From Sinohyriopsis cumingii (taxonomy: Eukaryota; Mollusca; Bivalvia; Unionida; Unionidae): a stretch of DNA of 64,000 nt. The translations under genes were made by a program, and so were the position numbers. The notes under the pieces are model-generated. The model was not told the DNA's origin, ran no database searches, and saw nothing but the letters and a program-made list of their open reading frames with translations. Below are positions 46,183 through 58,389 of this stretch, in pieces. The first letter of the stretch is position 1. Each line of letters begins with the position of its first letter. The stretch is from contig CM068838.1 of assembly GCA_028554795.2 (NCBI GenBank), positions 88,416,944 to 88,480,943 of the forward strand. Reading direction: 5' to 3'.

Positions 46183-47435
46183 CAGTATTATCTGTTTATT
46201 TTGACATTATTGGGTCAAAGTAATCTTTCTGACATAAACGGAAGAGGTGGTGGGTATGAAAAAAATTAAATATCTAATACAAGTGAAATCTGTCTGCAAG
46301 GGGTGACCTTTGAAATTTGTAAGTGGTGAACTGTTGTTAGTGGATAGGATTTACATTGTGAGAAAATAAACAATGGAAATTTTGATTGGATGAATACAAA
46401 ACTAGTCTGAAATACACTTGCATACTGACAACTTACATCTGGATTACCTTTGTGTAATACAATCCATAATGAGTTAAGTACTGTACATGTATATGAAAAC
46501 AATCCACGAATTTGAGTATGTCACATGTTAGAAAATTCATGTATTGGTCACATCCCATTAGAAAACACTCAAACATAAACAAATATAAAACAAATGGTAG
46601 TCCTCATTTGATCTATATCTCAATGTCATGAAATGTGTCACTAAACAATTCACTACTACATTGTCACCAGTAGTAGGATTATGTATAGGTTTTTTTCTAC
46701 ATGCTACATGTACTTAAATTGTCCTAAATTTTGGTTTAACCAAGACAACAAACATAATCATCTTGCTGAGGCTACCACTGGGATGAGGTTATTCATAGGA
46801 AAATGAAAACCTGTCAACAAGTGAAACTTTTTCACAAACATCTTTGCATGATGCCACACCTTCAATTTCCTTGATGGTCAAATATTAAATTTAAAGAGAT
46901 TGTAAATTTAATTTATGTTTTATGCCATTGTAATCATAAAATTACTTTTACCTGCAAAAAGGGTAACTTAAGAGGCACAATAAACATGTTCTTTGATAAA
47001 TGTAACAATCGATCAGATCCCATTGCTTTTAATAAAGTTTGATTCAGACTTATTTAGATGAAGGGTGTATTGTTTGTATTGAAGATTGTAATCAACTTGT
47101 AAGTATTGAAGTCACCAAAAAAGACCAACTTTGGAGGACCAAACAAATGCCTGTTTATGTGGCAGCAACATTAAAGCCTGAGGCAGCAAGATCAAATAAT
47201 TGTAGAACAAATTATGGATTGGACCTGGCAGCTTGTCAACGTAAACATTTAGAAAACTAAGGATCTGTTCAATTTGGGACCTGGGGCCTCTGTTGATATT
47301 TTTTTTTTTTCCCTCAATATCACATAAGCATGGCACATTTGGCAGTAACAATAGACCATGGGCACAGGACTTTGCATTTTTGTCGACATGGGTGGCTTGT
47401 CAACATAAGTGATGCAATATAAGAGGGTAGGACTG
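46183..47435. mobile_element. Pogo-like element, copy 3 (shorter)
   Basis: Between TA dinucleotides (46181-46182, 47436-47437). The ends cagtattatctgtttat and cagtcctaccctcttat (rc of the right end) are weak inverted repeats. The inside matches copy 1 in several blocks (tactgacaacttacat, atgaagggtg, ttgtcaccagtag). The right half of the longer copies is missing. Confidence 0.6.
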
Positions 47436-47572
47436 TACATTAATTTACAGTTTCACCACGTTTGGCTTAATCCATGTCGAGTAGTAAGTAAGGAACTGCT
47501 GCTGCACTTTGTTTATGAATAAAATGACATGCCTTGATTTCTAATAACCATGAAAACTCCTTTACAAATCAA

Positions 47573-47741
47573 GTCCAACTGTAAACAACATAGACCCTAA
47601 TCTCCTTTTGTATGATGCACCAGCAGGTTAGGGTATATGTTGATTGTTCTACTGATTACTACTAGTAAACTTCACAGACCCAGATCTGCTGGCACATTAT
47701 GCAATGGCAGATCAGGATCTGTGCAGTTTGCAGTTGGACTC
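47573..47741. mobile_element. Small MITE ('tccaactgcaaac' family), copy 2
   Basis: The ends gtccaactgtaaac and gtttgcagttggac are inverted. The inside repeats the 'gaccc.gatctgctggcaca / cagatcagga' hairpin of copy 1. Confidence 0.7.
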
Positions 47742-49161
47742 AGCTTGCAAGCAAGCATAAAAGGTATCTATACTGTGAGTACTGTATAACTGTAAAGTGG
47801 CATATTCTATCATAAGCAAGGGACATTACTCTTTCAACGCTTATGAAAGCTGATAAACATACTTATGCTATAGTTTTTTTTAAAAGCCTGTAAGCCATTT
47901 CAATGACAGCTGCTTAATTTAAGAAGACTCAGCCTCTGGATAGAAAGAACCATGGTAACGTCAAATTATATAAACTGACAACTGGAACAACTGAGACCTT
48001 GGCAGAGAATTTAATTTAAACAAGCTGAAATCCAATATAATGTAGTTTCTGACATATCTTTATTCTAATGTGCTTCCTGATTGGTTGAATTTCAAACATT
48101 TATGGCAGTTACACTGAAGAAAAAAAAACCAACTCAGACAAGCTACTGCAATGCCATCATGCTCAGTTTATCAAAGAAAAATATATTTCCAATGGTCTGC
48201 TGAAATATTTTCTAAAAGTATATAAAAATTTGAATAAAACATTTGTATTTGAGTATTTAAATATGATTATTCAGGTACTGCTGACTGTAACTCAATTTGG
48301 GAAAATAAAACTGCTATCAACATCCTCAAATACATGTCTGTATCACATACATTACTATTATCTTATACAAATACACAACTGTTATTGCATAAATATACAT
48401 GACTGTTATCAGATGCAAATACATGACTGCAGTTTATCACATGCAAATATATAACTATTATCACATGCAAATACATAACTGTTATCACATTCAAATACTG
48501 TAACATGACTGTCACATACAAATACATGACTGTCAATATGGTAATGATGATAACTGGTGTGACATCACCAGAACTCTCTATTTAATAATAATGATAGTGT
48601 AAGACCCCATTAACATATCTAAGATTCATCATTTAACATCTCTCAAACCAGACAAAAGTGAAGGTCACAAATGTTACTGATATGAAAGGGAAGATTATGC
48701 TTACCCTCGAAGTAAGGAAATATCCACAAATACTTTTATTAACCATAAAAATTAGAACAAAAGCCTCAAAAATGCCTCAAAGCTCACAGGTTATCTGATG
48801 ACTAATTGTGTTGAGGGTGTAAACACTCTAAATATGCAAATATTTGAATGCCAGGATGCATCTCGGGCATGAGAAAAGGCCAAATTTCATGAATTCAACT
48901 CAATCCAAACTGCATCAATAAGAAACAGACAACTGCTGTACTTGTGGGGGGAAAGAATGAGTCTAGTTCTGGACTTTCTGGAACTTTCCATCTAATGGGA
49001 GTATAAAATTTTCTTACGTGGACAATACTAATTTCTGCTCTGGAAAGGAAACGATGCTATAGCAACAGGCTTTGTATTACTGACATATAAACATCCTATC
49101 AAATGAACATGCAAAATATTACATATCTTGAAACTTCTGCAGGCAGGAGAATAAACCTTAC
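47742..49161. repeat. Intron stretch with 23-bp tandem repeat (48330-48540)
   Basis: About eight imperfect units of 'ttatcacatgcaaatacatgactg'-like sequence (each about 23 bp). Otherwise nothing recognised. Confidence 0.8.
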
Positions 49162-49309
49162 CATGTTCAGACATTCAAGGCAAGGAATGGAGAAGTCATA
49201 CTTGACCCCAGCATAGAACTCTGAAATTAGGGTCTCAAACACTTCATGAACCATAAAGAGGAGATTCCCTGGATGGAAGCCCTGAGCTTTTACTGTCACC
49301 TCAGAGGTT
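49162..49309 (-). CDS. Roco gene exon 4: post-COR domain
   Basis: 1 nt plus 49 codons. The acceptor is tcattacag|AACCTC and the donor AACATG|gtaagg. The peptide includes VTVKAQGFHPGNLLFMVHEV and YDFSIPCLECL. After COR, Roco proteins often carry a segment with this 'V.G..P..L...V...' and 'YD..IPC..C' pattern, but I cannot name the fold with certainty. Phase agrees on both sides. Confidence 0.85.
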
Positions 49310-49963
<654 letters not shown>

Positions 49964-50474
49964 GAGCAAAAAGAAAATAAAACGTTTATTATTACAGCAC
50001 AGGTCCGTTAATGATAATAACTTTGCCTTCAAATGGGGTCTTAAAGGTACACAAATTTTGGTAGAAGCTGATCTGGGAAGTTCTGTGTTCGACAAATGTT
50101 TGGTCTTCAGGCTATAAAGTACACTTTTCATACAAGGACAAGAAACTGATATGGTGAAATTGTGTTTTGTTCAGTTTACTTTCTTGAGAGCTATAGTAAC
50201 TGCAACTTGTCATTGCCTTGCTTGAGTTATATGTGTAGCTCAAGTCCAAACTTGTCAAACACATACCAGTGAAAGTTGTTGGCAATTTATTTTGTTAACT
50301 TACATGATGTAACCAGATGCTGAAGGAGGTCAATATATATTGCTAACCACATTTTTTGACAGTGAGTAACATCATGACCTCGCTTTAATACCCACATGGA
50401 TGTTATAAAATGGGTTAATTTATATTCACAATCATTCTTCTCAATGCATTTCAGTGTGGAATGGTGAATTTGTG

Positions 50475-50738
50475 CTTGTGTGTGTGTATATGTGTGTTTG
50501 TGCATGATATGGACTTTTAATGTAGTTTTAACAATTTTTCAGTCATATCGATACGATGTCAGCTGTACTGTGGCAGTTTATAGTGATGCCTAGCACTGGG
50601 GCATCATGCTGCAGACATGTACCATGATGTCCCACCCAGTCACATTATCATGACACCAGGCCAAACAGTCCTAACACTAACCTCTTAATGCTGAGTGACA
50701 AGTGAGGCAGCTGTTAGAACCATTTTTTATAAGTTTCC
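50475..50738 (-). mobile_element. SINE-2, body and tail
   Basis: Reverse orientation: (GT)n, ggacttttaatgtagtttta, then tgatgcctagcactggggca and cccacccagtcacattatc. The head is missing. Confidence 0.87.
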
Positions 50739-50739
50739 T

Positions 50740-51426
50740 AGGCTCCTGTTGAAATACCCACTTTGGATGAACCAGCATCCAATTGGGATGTTTAGCAGGT
50801 CACTTTGGGGAATGTACCTGGTAACTGGCAGAAGAGAACAGGGATCTTAATGTCGAAGAAGGACTGGACCAGCCTTGACATTGCTGAGTGACATTTTGAC
50901 CCGTCACAAACCTCAGAGATTTACTCAGTCTTGGAGAAATGAGGAAGAAGTAACAGGTGTGGTTGAGGTTGCACCCAACCCAGAGATCTTTTCCAAAATG
51001 GAAAGGATCTTCTTCAACTGTGTGCTAGATGGTTTTGGGCACAAGTCTGGGATAAGAGGTGGTAGACTTCATTTACCACCTTATCAAAGAACTGGGCCTC
51101 ATCCTCATTATTCCATGAGAGAAAGAAGGCCTGGGCCTGGTAGGAGGTGTCAGTTGCACTCCTTCAACCATGAAATTGTTAGAGTCAACAAGGACAGGAA
51201 GGGCATCATCATCATCTAGCATACTCTGAACCACAGACTGGCTGGGCAACAGAGAGGGCATCAGCACACTCTGTGCCATGTCCCACAATTCAGACTGGTG
51301 GGGGTGGGGATAGACAGGATCATCATACGAAATTATACACTAGTAACAGTGAAATGTACTGAACTTGATAAAACAATAAGATGATAAACTTTTTCCGTGC
51401 TTAAAAAATACTTCAAAGGTTTCTAC
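50740..51426. other. Relatively GC-rich unknown segment
   Basis: Overlapping open frames on both strands (50875-51219 plus, 51073-51288 minus) and less AT-rich composition than around. The minus frame has VLMPSLLPSQSVVQSMLDDD. It ends shortly before exon 3. It may be an old repeat or transposon piece; I do not recognise it. Confidence 0.35.
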
Positions 51427-51521
51427 CCTGTTTGCGAAATCAGGGCAATGTGTTCGTTCTTCTTGAGGAAGGAACCCTTTTTCCACAGAACTGAACCATC
51501 TGAGTATTGGTGAAGTCGTAC
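51427..51521 (-). CDS. Roco gene exon 3: COR domain, end
   Basis: 31 codons plus 2 nt. The acceptor is gtattacag|GTACGA and the donor AACAGG|gtagaa. The peptide begins VRLHQYSDGSVLWKKG and continues toward ALISQTG. This matches the '.R.H......LWK.G' strand that follows 'GLF.R' in COR domains, where a hydrophobic strand carries the tryptophan. It leaves phase 2, which the next exon completes exactly. Confidence 0.85.
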
Positions 51522-53710
51522 CTGTAATACAAATTAATAGACACACTAGTATAGGTATTTTAGCATATAATTACTATACAAGTACTACATTGGACTTAGA
51601 AATTTAAAAATAAATGGAGCTGTTATATCATGAAGGTCGTTTCACAGAACCTTTTTCTTAAAATTGACTGGACATTAATTGAGAGCAGATTTGCTATTTG
51701 AACTAAAGAGTTAACATATCAACCATGCCCCTAACCAATAAAATGTTATTAAATGTAGTCAATTCCCAAGTCTCAGAATAGCTATTTGTCAAATCAAGAT
51801 TGAAAGGGATTGCTACTAATCAAAATTACTAAAATAACAAACAATATCTTAATTTTCTGTCTTGATAATATGGTGAGAATCATAAATAAATAAGTTTACT
51901 GGCCCTGTCCTGTTAGCTTGCCCTAAATTTGTTATTAATCATATTGAATTATGCCAAACTTATTTCCAGTGAGTGTTAAAAATAGATGTAGATGTTTTGC
52001 ACAAAAAAAACCAGATGTGAAGTATGTTAAAACCTATGTTCTAAAAATATCCTCAACAACAAATATCCTCAGCTTGTTTCGTGAGTGATGAATATTATAA
52101 ATATTTTACAGTTTCCAGCCAAAGTAATCAGACCTATTTTCTATCAGGTTGTGATACTAGCCATGACACTTGTTATGGACACAAAGTTAACTTACCCTCT
52201 AATGTTACACCACCACTGACATAATGTTTAACTAGACTCACTTGCTTAGGGCGTGCTCACCAGTTATTACGTTTTTTTCTTTAAAATTCTAACCCTATGC
52301 AAAATAAGAAACTGTAGAGCACCACCTTAAAACAAATATAAAAATGTATGCAATTATTTTTCTTATTTTCATATCGTTATGTATGATGTTCTGAATAAAA
52401 TGGTACATCAAAATTGATGTTAAGCATGAAAATAAACTAATTATGCTCATTTTATTCTTGCTTACATAATTTGCCATGAGGCATGTTTTTGTGAGTAGTG
52501 ATCTTAATTATGGGGAAATTAGAAGTCTTAGAACATAGGAATAAAGTCAACTTAAATTTAAAACTGTTGCATTAAGTAGAAGAAATATATATTGAAAATG
52601 TTTCTTTTCCTTTATTTGCAATGAAATTAAAACATACATGATGACAAAGCAAATTTGCTTCTTCCATATTAAACAATAGGCAAATATTTTACCCTTTGAC
52701 CTTTACAAACCTCATCTGTTCCATACCTTTTCAAACTGTAAAATTTATTGTTGACATTTAAGGAATAATTCTGGCTAGTTTCATATTCCTGTCTTTCAGT
52801 ATAACATTGGTTGCTATGTTGACAAAATGTAATGTGCATTTTTAAAATTGCTCACTAATTATCATAAGGTGGGGGGGGGGCCGGATTTGTTAGAGACTCT
52901 GAAACTAATAAATACTGTTCTGTGGGGGGAAATACAGGAGAATTATTCAAAAGGACTGTTTTGATGCTTGTGACTTAAATGTTTCAGCCATACAATGAAA
53001 ATTAATTCGTACAATAATAATATCTATGTTCTCTTTAAGGGGGCACTCACCACTTATTACGTACTTTTGAGAGAGTGACACATGTAAGGTGAAGTTATCT
53101 ACATTTAAAATATGCACAGTGGAGAGACTGTTGGCATACCTCTATGCTAATTTAATGTAATGTGGCAGAGATTACTTTGGATATTATACTTTTGGAAAGT
53201 GTACATGATCTAAACACACTGCTCACTAAAATGACTGCTCCCTTGTGTTAAAAAATCAGCCTGAATTTGTCTAAAGTACACTATACATAGCAGCTATTAA
53301 AATAGGCAAAATGAATTTTGCCAGACTAGACAATACCAGATTCTGAAAGTGCAATGAATGAATTACCAAATATAAAAGATGTAAAAAAAAGTTATTGGCT
53401 CTTTTTTATACAATTTTTACCTCTGAAGTTCAGGAAGTGAAAATGACCAAGTGGAGCTAGCACTTTTTTGAAAGGTGCACATCTGGAGTAAGGCCAAGCT
53501 GTATACTCTATAACCCATATTACACCCATCAATCATACACCAAAATAAAGGGAATTAAAGGTTCTTTGAACTATACCTAAGATATACAATGTCTTTTTTA
53601 AATAGTCAGTCTAACCAGTGAGGAAAGCTGGGAAAATTCTTTTTTTTAAAAAGATTCTAACCCTATGCAAAATATGAAACTGTAGAGCGCCACCTTATTG
53701 TCTATGTAGG
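51522..53710. other. Intron stretch with a repeated block
   Basis: The block 'aattctaaccctatgcaaaa ta.gaaactgtagagc.ccacctta' occurs at 52287-52330 and 53652-53697, and 'gctcacca.ttattacg' at 52254 and 53046. A poly-G run lies at 52870-52880. No gene is seen. Confidence 0.5.
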
Positions 53711-53925
53711 GACCCCAGCTTGCCTAGTGGTCAAAGGTGCGCAAGTCTTTACCGATCACCAACATCTCACCTTTGTCTCACCCTGTTTATGTGGGTTTGA
53801 ATCTCAGGCTTGGCCAACACCGGTATGTGAGAAAGCTCGAGAGTAGCTTCCTGTGGGTTGGTAGTTCTTCTCAGGGTTTTCCCAGGTTCTTCCTCCACCA
53901 GGTATACTAGCCACCATGTTTAGCA
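53711..53925 (+). mobile_element. SINE-1 copy, plus strand
   Basis: Box A-like cttgcctagtggtcaaagg, box B gtgggtttgaatctcagg, then tgtgagaaagctcgagagta and the 'ttcttcctccacca' body. The 3' tail is lost. Confidence 0.82.
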
Positions 53926-54235
53926 TTTTGTATTATATCCTGACACTAGCCATGTCATATGCAGTGGTTATAGACAATGTTAAATTACACTCTGTACTTT
54001 ATCTTCCATGCAGTGAGTAATCAGACTTTTGTATTATGTCATGACACTAGCCATATCATATTCAGTGGTTATAGAGACAATGTTAAATTACACTCTATAC
54101 TTTATCTTCCATGCAGTGAGTAATCAGACTTTTGTATTGTAACATGAAACTAGCTGTGCTGTATTAGTTGTTACATACCACTACTGACACAATGTTTAAC
54201 TAGACTGTATTGTTTATCTTACACGCAGTATACTA
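53926..54235. repeat. Tandem repeat, about 102 bp x3
   Basis: Units begin near gtattatatcctgacactag (53930), gtattatgtcatgacactag (54031) and gtattgtaacatgaaactag (54134). The third is more diverged. A related single unit is at 52115-52245. Confidence 0.85.
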
Positions 54236-54439
54236 GGCGAGCTTTCCTGCACAAAAATTTATACTCTAATGCACTAAACACCAAAGGGACATAACTAATA
54301 ACTGTTTTCTAGATTATCCCTAGTGGTTATACACAAACATTATCATTTTGTTGCATATCAAATGCAGGAAAAGTTCAAATACCAGTAGAATTAGTGTACA
54401 GGCAAGTTAAAAATGTATTATTATCATTATTATTATTAC

Positions 54440-54538
54440 CTGAGCTCTGTTAAAGAGTCCAGCAGGAAGATACTTGAAGTGGTACACCATTTTGGATTCT
54501 TTGACATTCTTGGCTGGATCAGCATGGGGCCATTCATA
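54440..54538 (-). CDS. Roco gene exon 2: COR domain, middle
   Basis: 33 codons in phase 0. The acceptor is gttgaaag|TATGAA and the donor GCTCAG|gtaata. The end of the peptide, YHFKYLPAGLFNRAQ, is the typical COR sequence 'Y.F.YLP.GLF.R' that follows the LLP motif in Roco proteins. The start in phase 0 follows directly from the previous exon. Confidence 0.87.
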
Positions 54539-55123
54539 CTTTCAACAAAGGACAAGTCAAGAAGAGTTATGACTTAGTTTGACATGGAATGGAATGTTAG
54601 GTTTACTGATCAGTGATTGTTAAATATAATCTTCCTTATTTGTATCAACAAGATACCACTTAATAAACACACACACAGAAAGTCTTGAATAACATAAAAT
54701 GTGGTGTGTGAATATCTGATCCACTCCTAGATCTCATCCAATGTTGCAAGAAAATAAATGTGTGCTGTCAGAAAGAAATATAATGAAAAAAGTGTGAATT
54801 CTAAGACTTCAACTGGTTGGTTTTTAACAGAAATTTCATCTGGGTACTGGCTCTATCATGCCAGGAAATTGCAGTTAAACCCCTTTCCTATGGACAACAA
54901 AAAGTCAGCCAATGCTCTGCAAAAGTTTACTCTTAAATTTAATTTGACCACACAACTTTTAAAGATACACCATACATGCTATATCTAAAAGTTAGCAAGA
55001 GTTTTTCAAGACACAATATATGCTACATTTAAAAGTTAATATTTTTAGCCCTGACTGCATATGGAATTTTACGGCTGCATACAATATGACACAAGCTACT
55101 GACAACTGAATGTGTGTTTGTAA

Positions 55124-55262
55124 GAGTACTTGTGGTTCTGAGTCAGGCAGAAGGCAGGACACAAGCTATTAACAACAAAATGAAGACTACCTGCAGTTCC
55201 AAGTCAGGCAGAAGGCAGGACATAAGCTATTGAGAACTGAATTTGTGTTTGTAAGACTACCT
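55124..55262 (-). repeat. Tandem copies of the exon 1 donor end
   Basis: Two diverged copies of the last part of exon 1 with its donor (ends at 55191 and 55130) follow the true donor at 55261, at intervals of 70 and 61 bp. Each copy keeps 'gcctgccttctgcc.gact' and a gt dinucleotide. Use of the outer donors would shift the frame and reach a stop soon, so the first donor is taken as real. Confidence 0.75.
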
Positions 55263-55425
55263 GTGGTTCAGAGTCTGGCAGAAGGCAGGGCACAATGCTG
55301 GCCTCCTCATTTGGTAGTGGGTATGTCAGGTCAAATTCCTCAGTCAGCCTCAGCAGCCAGGGATGTAGCTTTTCATCATAGTCTTTCCATACTATTTTCA
55401 TGTCCTTCAACAATAACTTTCCATC
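55261..55425 (-). CDS. Roco gene exon 1 in window: COR domain, first part
   Basis: 55 codons in phase 0. The acceptor is tgtgcag|GATGG and the donor CCACAG|gtagtc. The peptide contains LHPWLLRLTEEFDLTYPLP followed by SIVPCLLPDSEPQ. This matches the COR segment of Roco proteins, where a helix ending in 'L..L.E.FDL.YPL' precedes '.LVP.LLP'. Upstream Roc and LRR exons are not visible up to the right edge of the window, so the preceding intron is longer than 8.5 kb. The donor end of this exon is repeated twice in the following intron (see findings). Confidence 0.85.
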
Positions 55426-56339
55426 CTGCACAGAGAAACCAAAAGTTGAAGTAAAGTGTTTCTTCAATAATACTTAGCTGTTCACAATACATTATGAGTA
55501 ACTTGTAACATCCAATAACTTGTAAATCCAGCCCTTCTAAGCTTCCTTTAGTAACCGAAGTACTAAAATATTGCTTGCCCAGGTGGAAATCAAACAAACA
55601 TGCCCTCATGTACGGAGGGACTGGTGCCAAATCCCATCAAACTTTTAGTTACTACTGTAGTGGATCTGTGTGCTCTTTCAGAGTGGGGAGGAGGGTGTGA
55701 TGAGGTAAGATAAAATGTGAGTTACCTCACATTTGGCCCTGTCTCTGGTCTCTTAATATATGTGAAACACTTTTGAATCTTGTGTGATATACAATTAGAT
55801 TAGCACATGGTTTGTACCAGAATGTGGTTTGGAGAAAATATATTTGCTCTCATGAATTCAGCAGAAGGTGATTAAGCTGCATCACTACAAAGCTTATGAA
55901 TGACCAGGAAGGTAACCTGTATTACTGATGATATAGTATGGGCCAGGTTAAACCACTTGTCCTTTGGGATGAAGGATATCTGAGGTAAAGAACAGAATAT
56001 CATCTCTGACCTCTATCCCTCAGCTTGGACAATGTCACTCATACAGCAGTTGAACTCAATTGCTATGCTAGTGGCAACTAATATAATTTCAGGTATAAAC
56101 TTCATGAGTCAATATGCACAATAAATTCATTGTCTTGGGTTTGTTCCTTATAAACAGAGTAGACAACCTAACATTATCCAGGATGACTGAGTCTGAACTG
56201 AAATATCATCACTTCCCTCTTGAGTTGTACAAACAAGCAAGACTTCCCTGTTCTGATATGACGGGTCCAAAGAAGATAGAGGTTTTAAGACCAAGGACTT
56301 TTTCCATATGATTGGGAAGCCTGGTTCTGGTGATGAAAG
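55426..56339. other. Intron stretch without recognised feature
   Basis: No gene or element is recognised. An open frame at 56114-56311 has no likeness. Confidence 0.4.
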
Positions 56340-58389
56340 CAGATGTCATCATGAGTGAAACTGAACCAAATAGGAAAAGAACTGAAGATAGTCTGGATAA
56401 ACTGACAAGGCATGCATCTCACTGATCACAAGCTAATGCCAAAGAACAAATCAACACCACTTCCAACTACCTTCTCTCCAGTCAACCTGGACATGTTTGC
56501 AAATTTTTTCAGTGACAAAGTACAAACCATTACAGATAAGCTTGACACCACAATTTCAATTGACTCGTCATCACCATACTGTTGGGATACAGAATTTGAG
56601 CAGCAACCATTAGCAGCATTTGAACCTGTCTCTATGGATTTCGTACGTACAATCGTGATGAAGAGTGCACCAAAGTCATGTGAACTTGATCCAATTCCAA
56701 CATCACTGCTGCTTGAGTGCTAAGATCCTGTATTGCCTTCACTAACTGATGTTATTAATACCTCTCTCTCATCTGGGGAATTCCCATCATTTTTCAAAAC
56801 TGCCATTGTAAAGCCTCTGCTGAAGAAACCAACACTAGACCATAACGATTTAAAGAACTATTGCCCAGTTTCTAATCTCAAATTCATTTAAAAAATCTTA
56901 GAAAAGGTTGTTCTATCCCAGCTTGTATCTCATCTAAATTCAAACAGTCTTTTTAGCAATGTACAATCTGCATATTGCCCTTGCCACAGTACTGAAACTA
57001 CTCTTCTAAAAGTAGTTAATGACATTCTCTCTGCATTGGATAGCAGAAAGATTACAGTCCTCACCCTCCTTGATTTGTCTGCAACATTTGACACAACAGA
57101 CCATGATATATTACTTCACCATCTCCAGCATGTATTTGGCATTCATGATACAGCCTTACTGTGGCTCAAGTCCTACTTGGTCAACAGGACACAAATTGTA
57201 TCTGCAAATGGAATACACTACAATCCAGTTGATCTATGTTGTGGTAGTTCCACAGGGGTCTGTTCTTTTCATTTTGTACACTCAGTCGCTCTCAAGTGTC
57301 ATAGATCATCATCCAGTGTCTCATCAATTGTACGCTGATGACATATATACAAATCTAACCACCATACTGAAACTGATGCTACCATCCAAGGTGCAGAGAG
57401 GTGCATTTTTGATGTGAAATCATGGATGACTTGTAACAAGCTGCAGATGAATGATGATAAAACTGAGGCCATTCTGATCACAACACAAAGACTTTCTCAT
57501 TCACATCCTTTACCTAAAACAATAAATATCAGCAATGTCAACATTAAATTCACACAATTAGTACAAAACCAAGGTGTTACTCTGGACAGTACCCTCACAT
57601 TGCACCAACATGTCATGAACATATGCAAGGCTGCATATCTTGAGCTGCAATGAATCAGCTCAATTCGCAAATATCTTTCAGTTGATGCCACTAAAACACT
57701 TGTGTGTTCATTAGTACTTTCAAGACTGGACTATTGTAACTCAATTCTGTCTGGTTCATCTCAATATCTACTCCAGAAACTTCAAAAAGTTCAAAACACA
57801 GCTGCTCGGATCATACTTAGAGTACCACGATCAGAGCACACCTCCCCGCTGCTCTGTACCCTACACTGGCTATCCATTCGATCCAGAATCAAACACAAAA
57901 TTTGTTCTCTGTGCTAAGTTTCACTGTCGGATTCTAGTCCAACATACCTATCTGACCTCACCCATGTGTACACACCAGCAAGATACTTACACTCCTCTTC
58001 TGACAATCGTATACTCATTATTCCAAGTATGAAAACAAAGTCATATGGACGGCGTTCTTTTGCATACCAGGGCCCAGCAACGTGGAATGAATTGCCCACT
58101 GAACTTAGACACAACGACACAGTGATCACATTCAAGAGGGCTCTCAAAACTCACTTATTTCGACAGCAAGAACAAACTTAAAGACCTAATAATGTTTCCT
58201 ACCTGAAATATTCTCAGCATGTTTTTTGTTTTATTTTTTTAATGTTTTTCTAATTTCATGTTGTTTGTTTTTGTATTAATATTATTATGTTTCTTATCTT
58301 ATAGGTGTTGTCTAAAGTTGTAAAGTACTTAGAGCTTCTAAAGATTAGGTGCTATACAAAGTCCTCGTTATTATTATTATTATTATTAT
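56340..58389 (+). mobile_element. CR1/L2-like LINE, 5'-truncated, with RT remnant
   Basis: Plus strand. Reading frames in order: a pre-RT region (FANFFSDKVQTITDKLD), RT motifs FKTAIVKPLLKKPTLDHND, VLTLLDLSATFDTTDHDILL, 'QLYADDIYT' (the YADD catalytic motif, near 57326-57350), WMTCNKLQMNDDKTEAILI and LSRLDYCNSILSGSSQYLLQ. The end is GPATWNELPTELRHNDTVITF. The 3' end ttaggtgctatacaaagtcc is followed by (ATT)n. Stops and shifts break it. The endonuclease half is missing. Confidence 0.9.

Noticed and set aside
48330-48540. CRISPR-like array
   Set aside because: The imperfect 23-bp units are direct neighbours without unique spacers, in animal DNA.
55191-55191. Outer duplicated donor as the true end of exon 1
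   Set aside because: It would add 70 bp, shift the frame and bring a stop. Phase with exon 2 fits only the donor at 55261.
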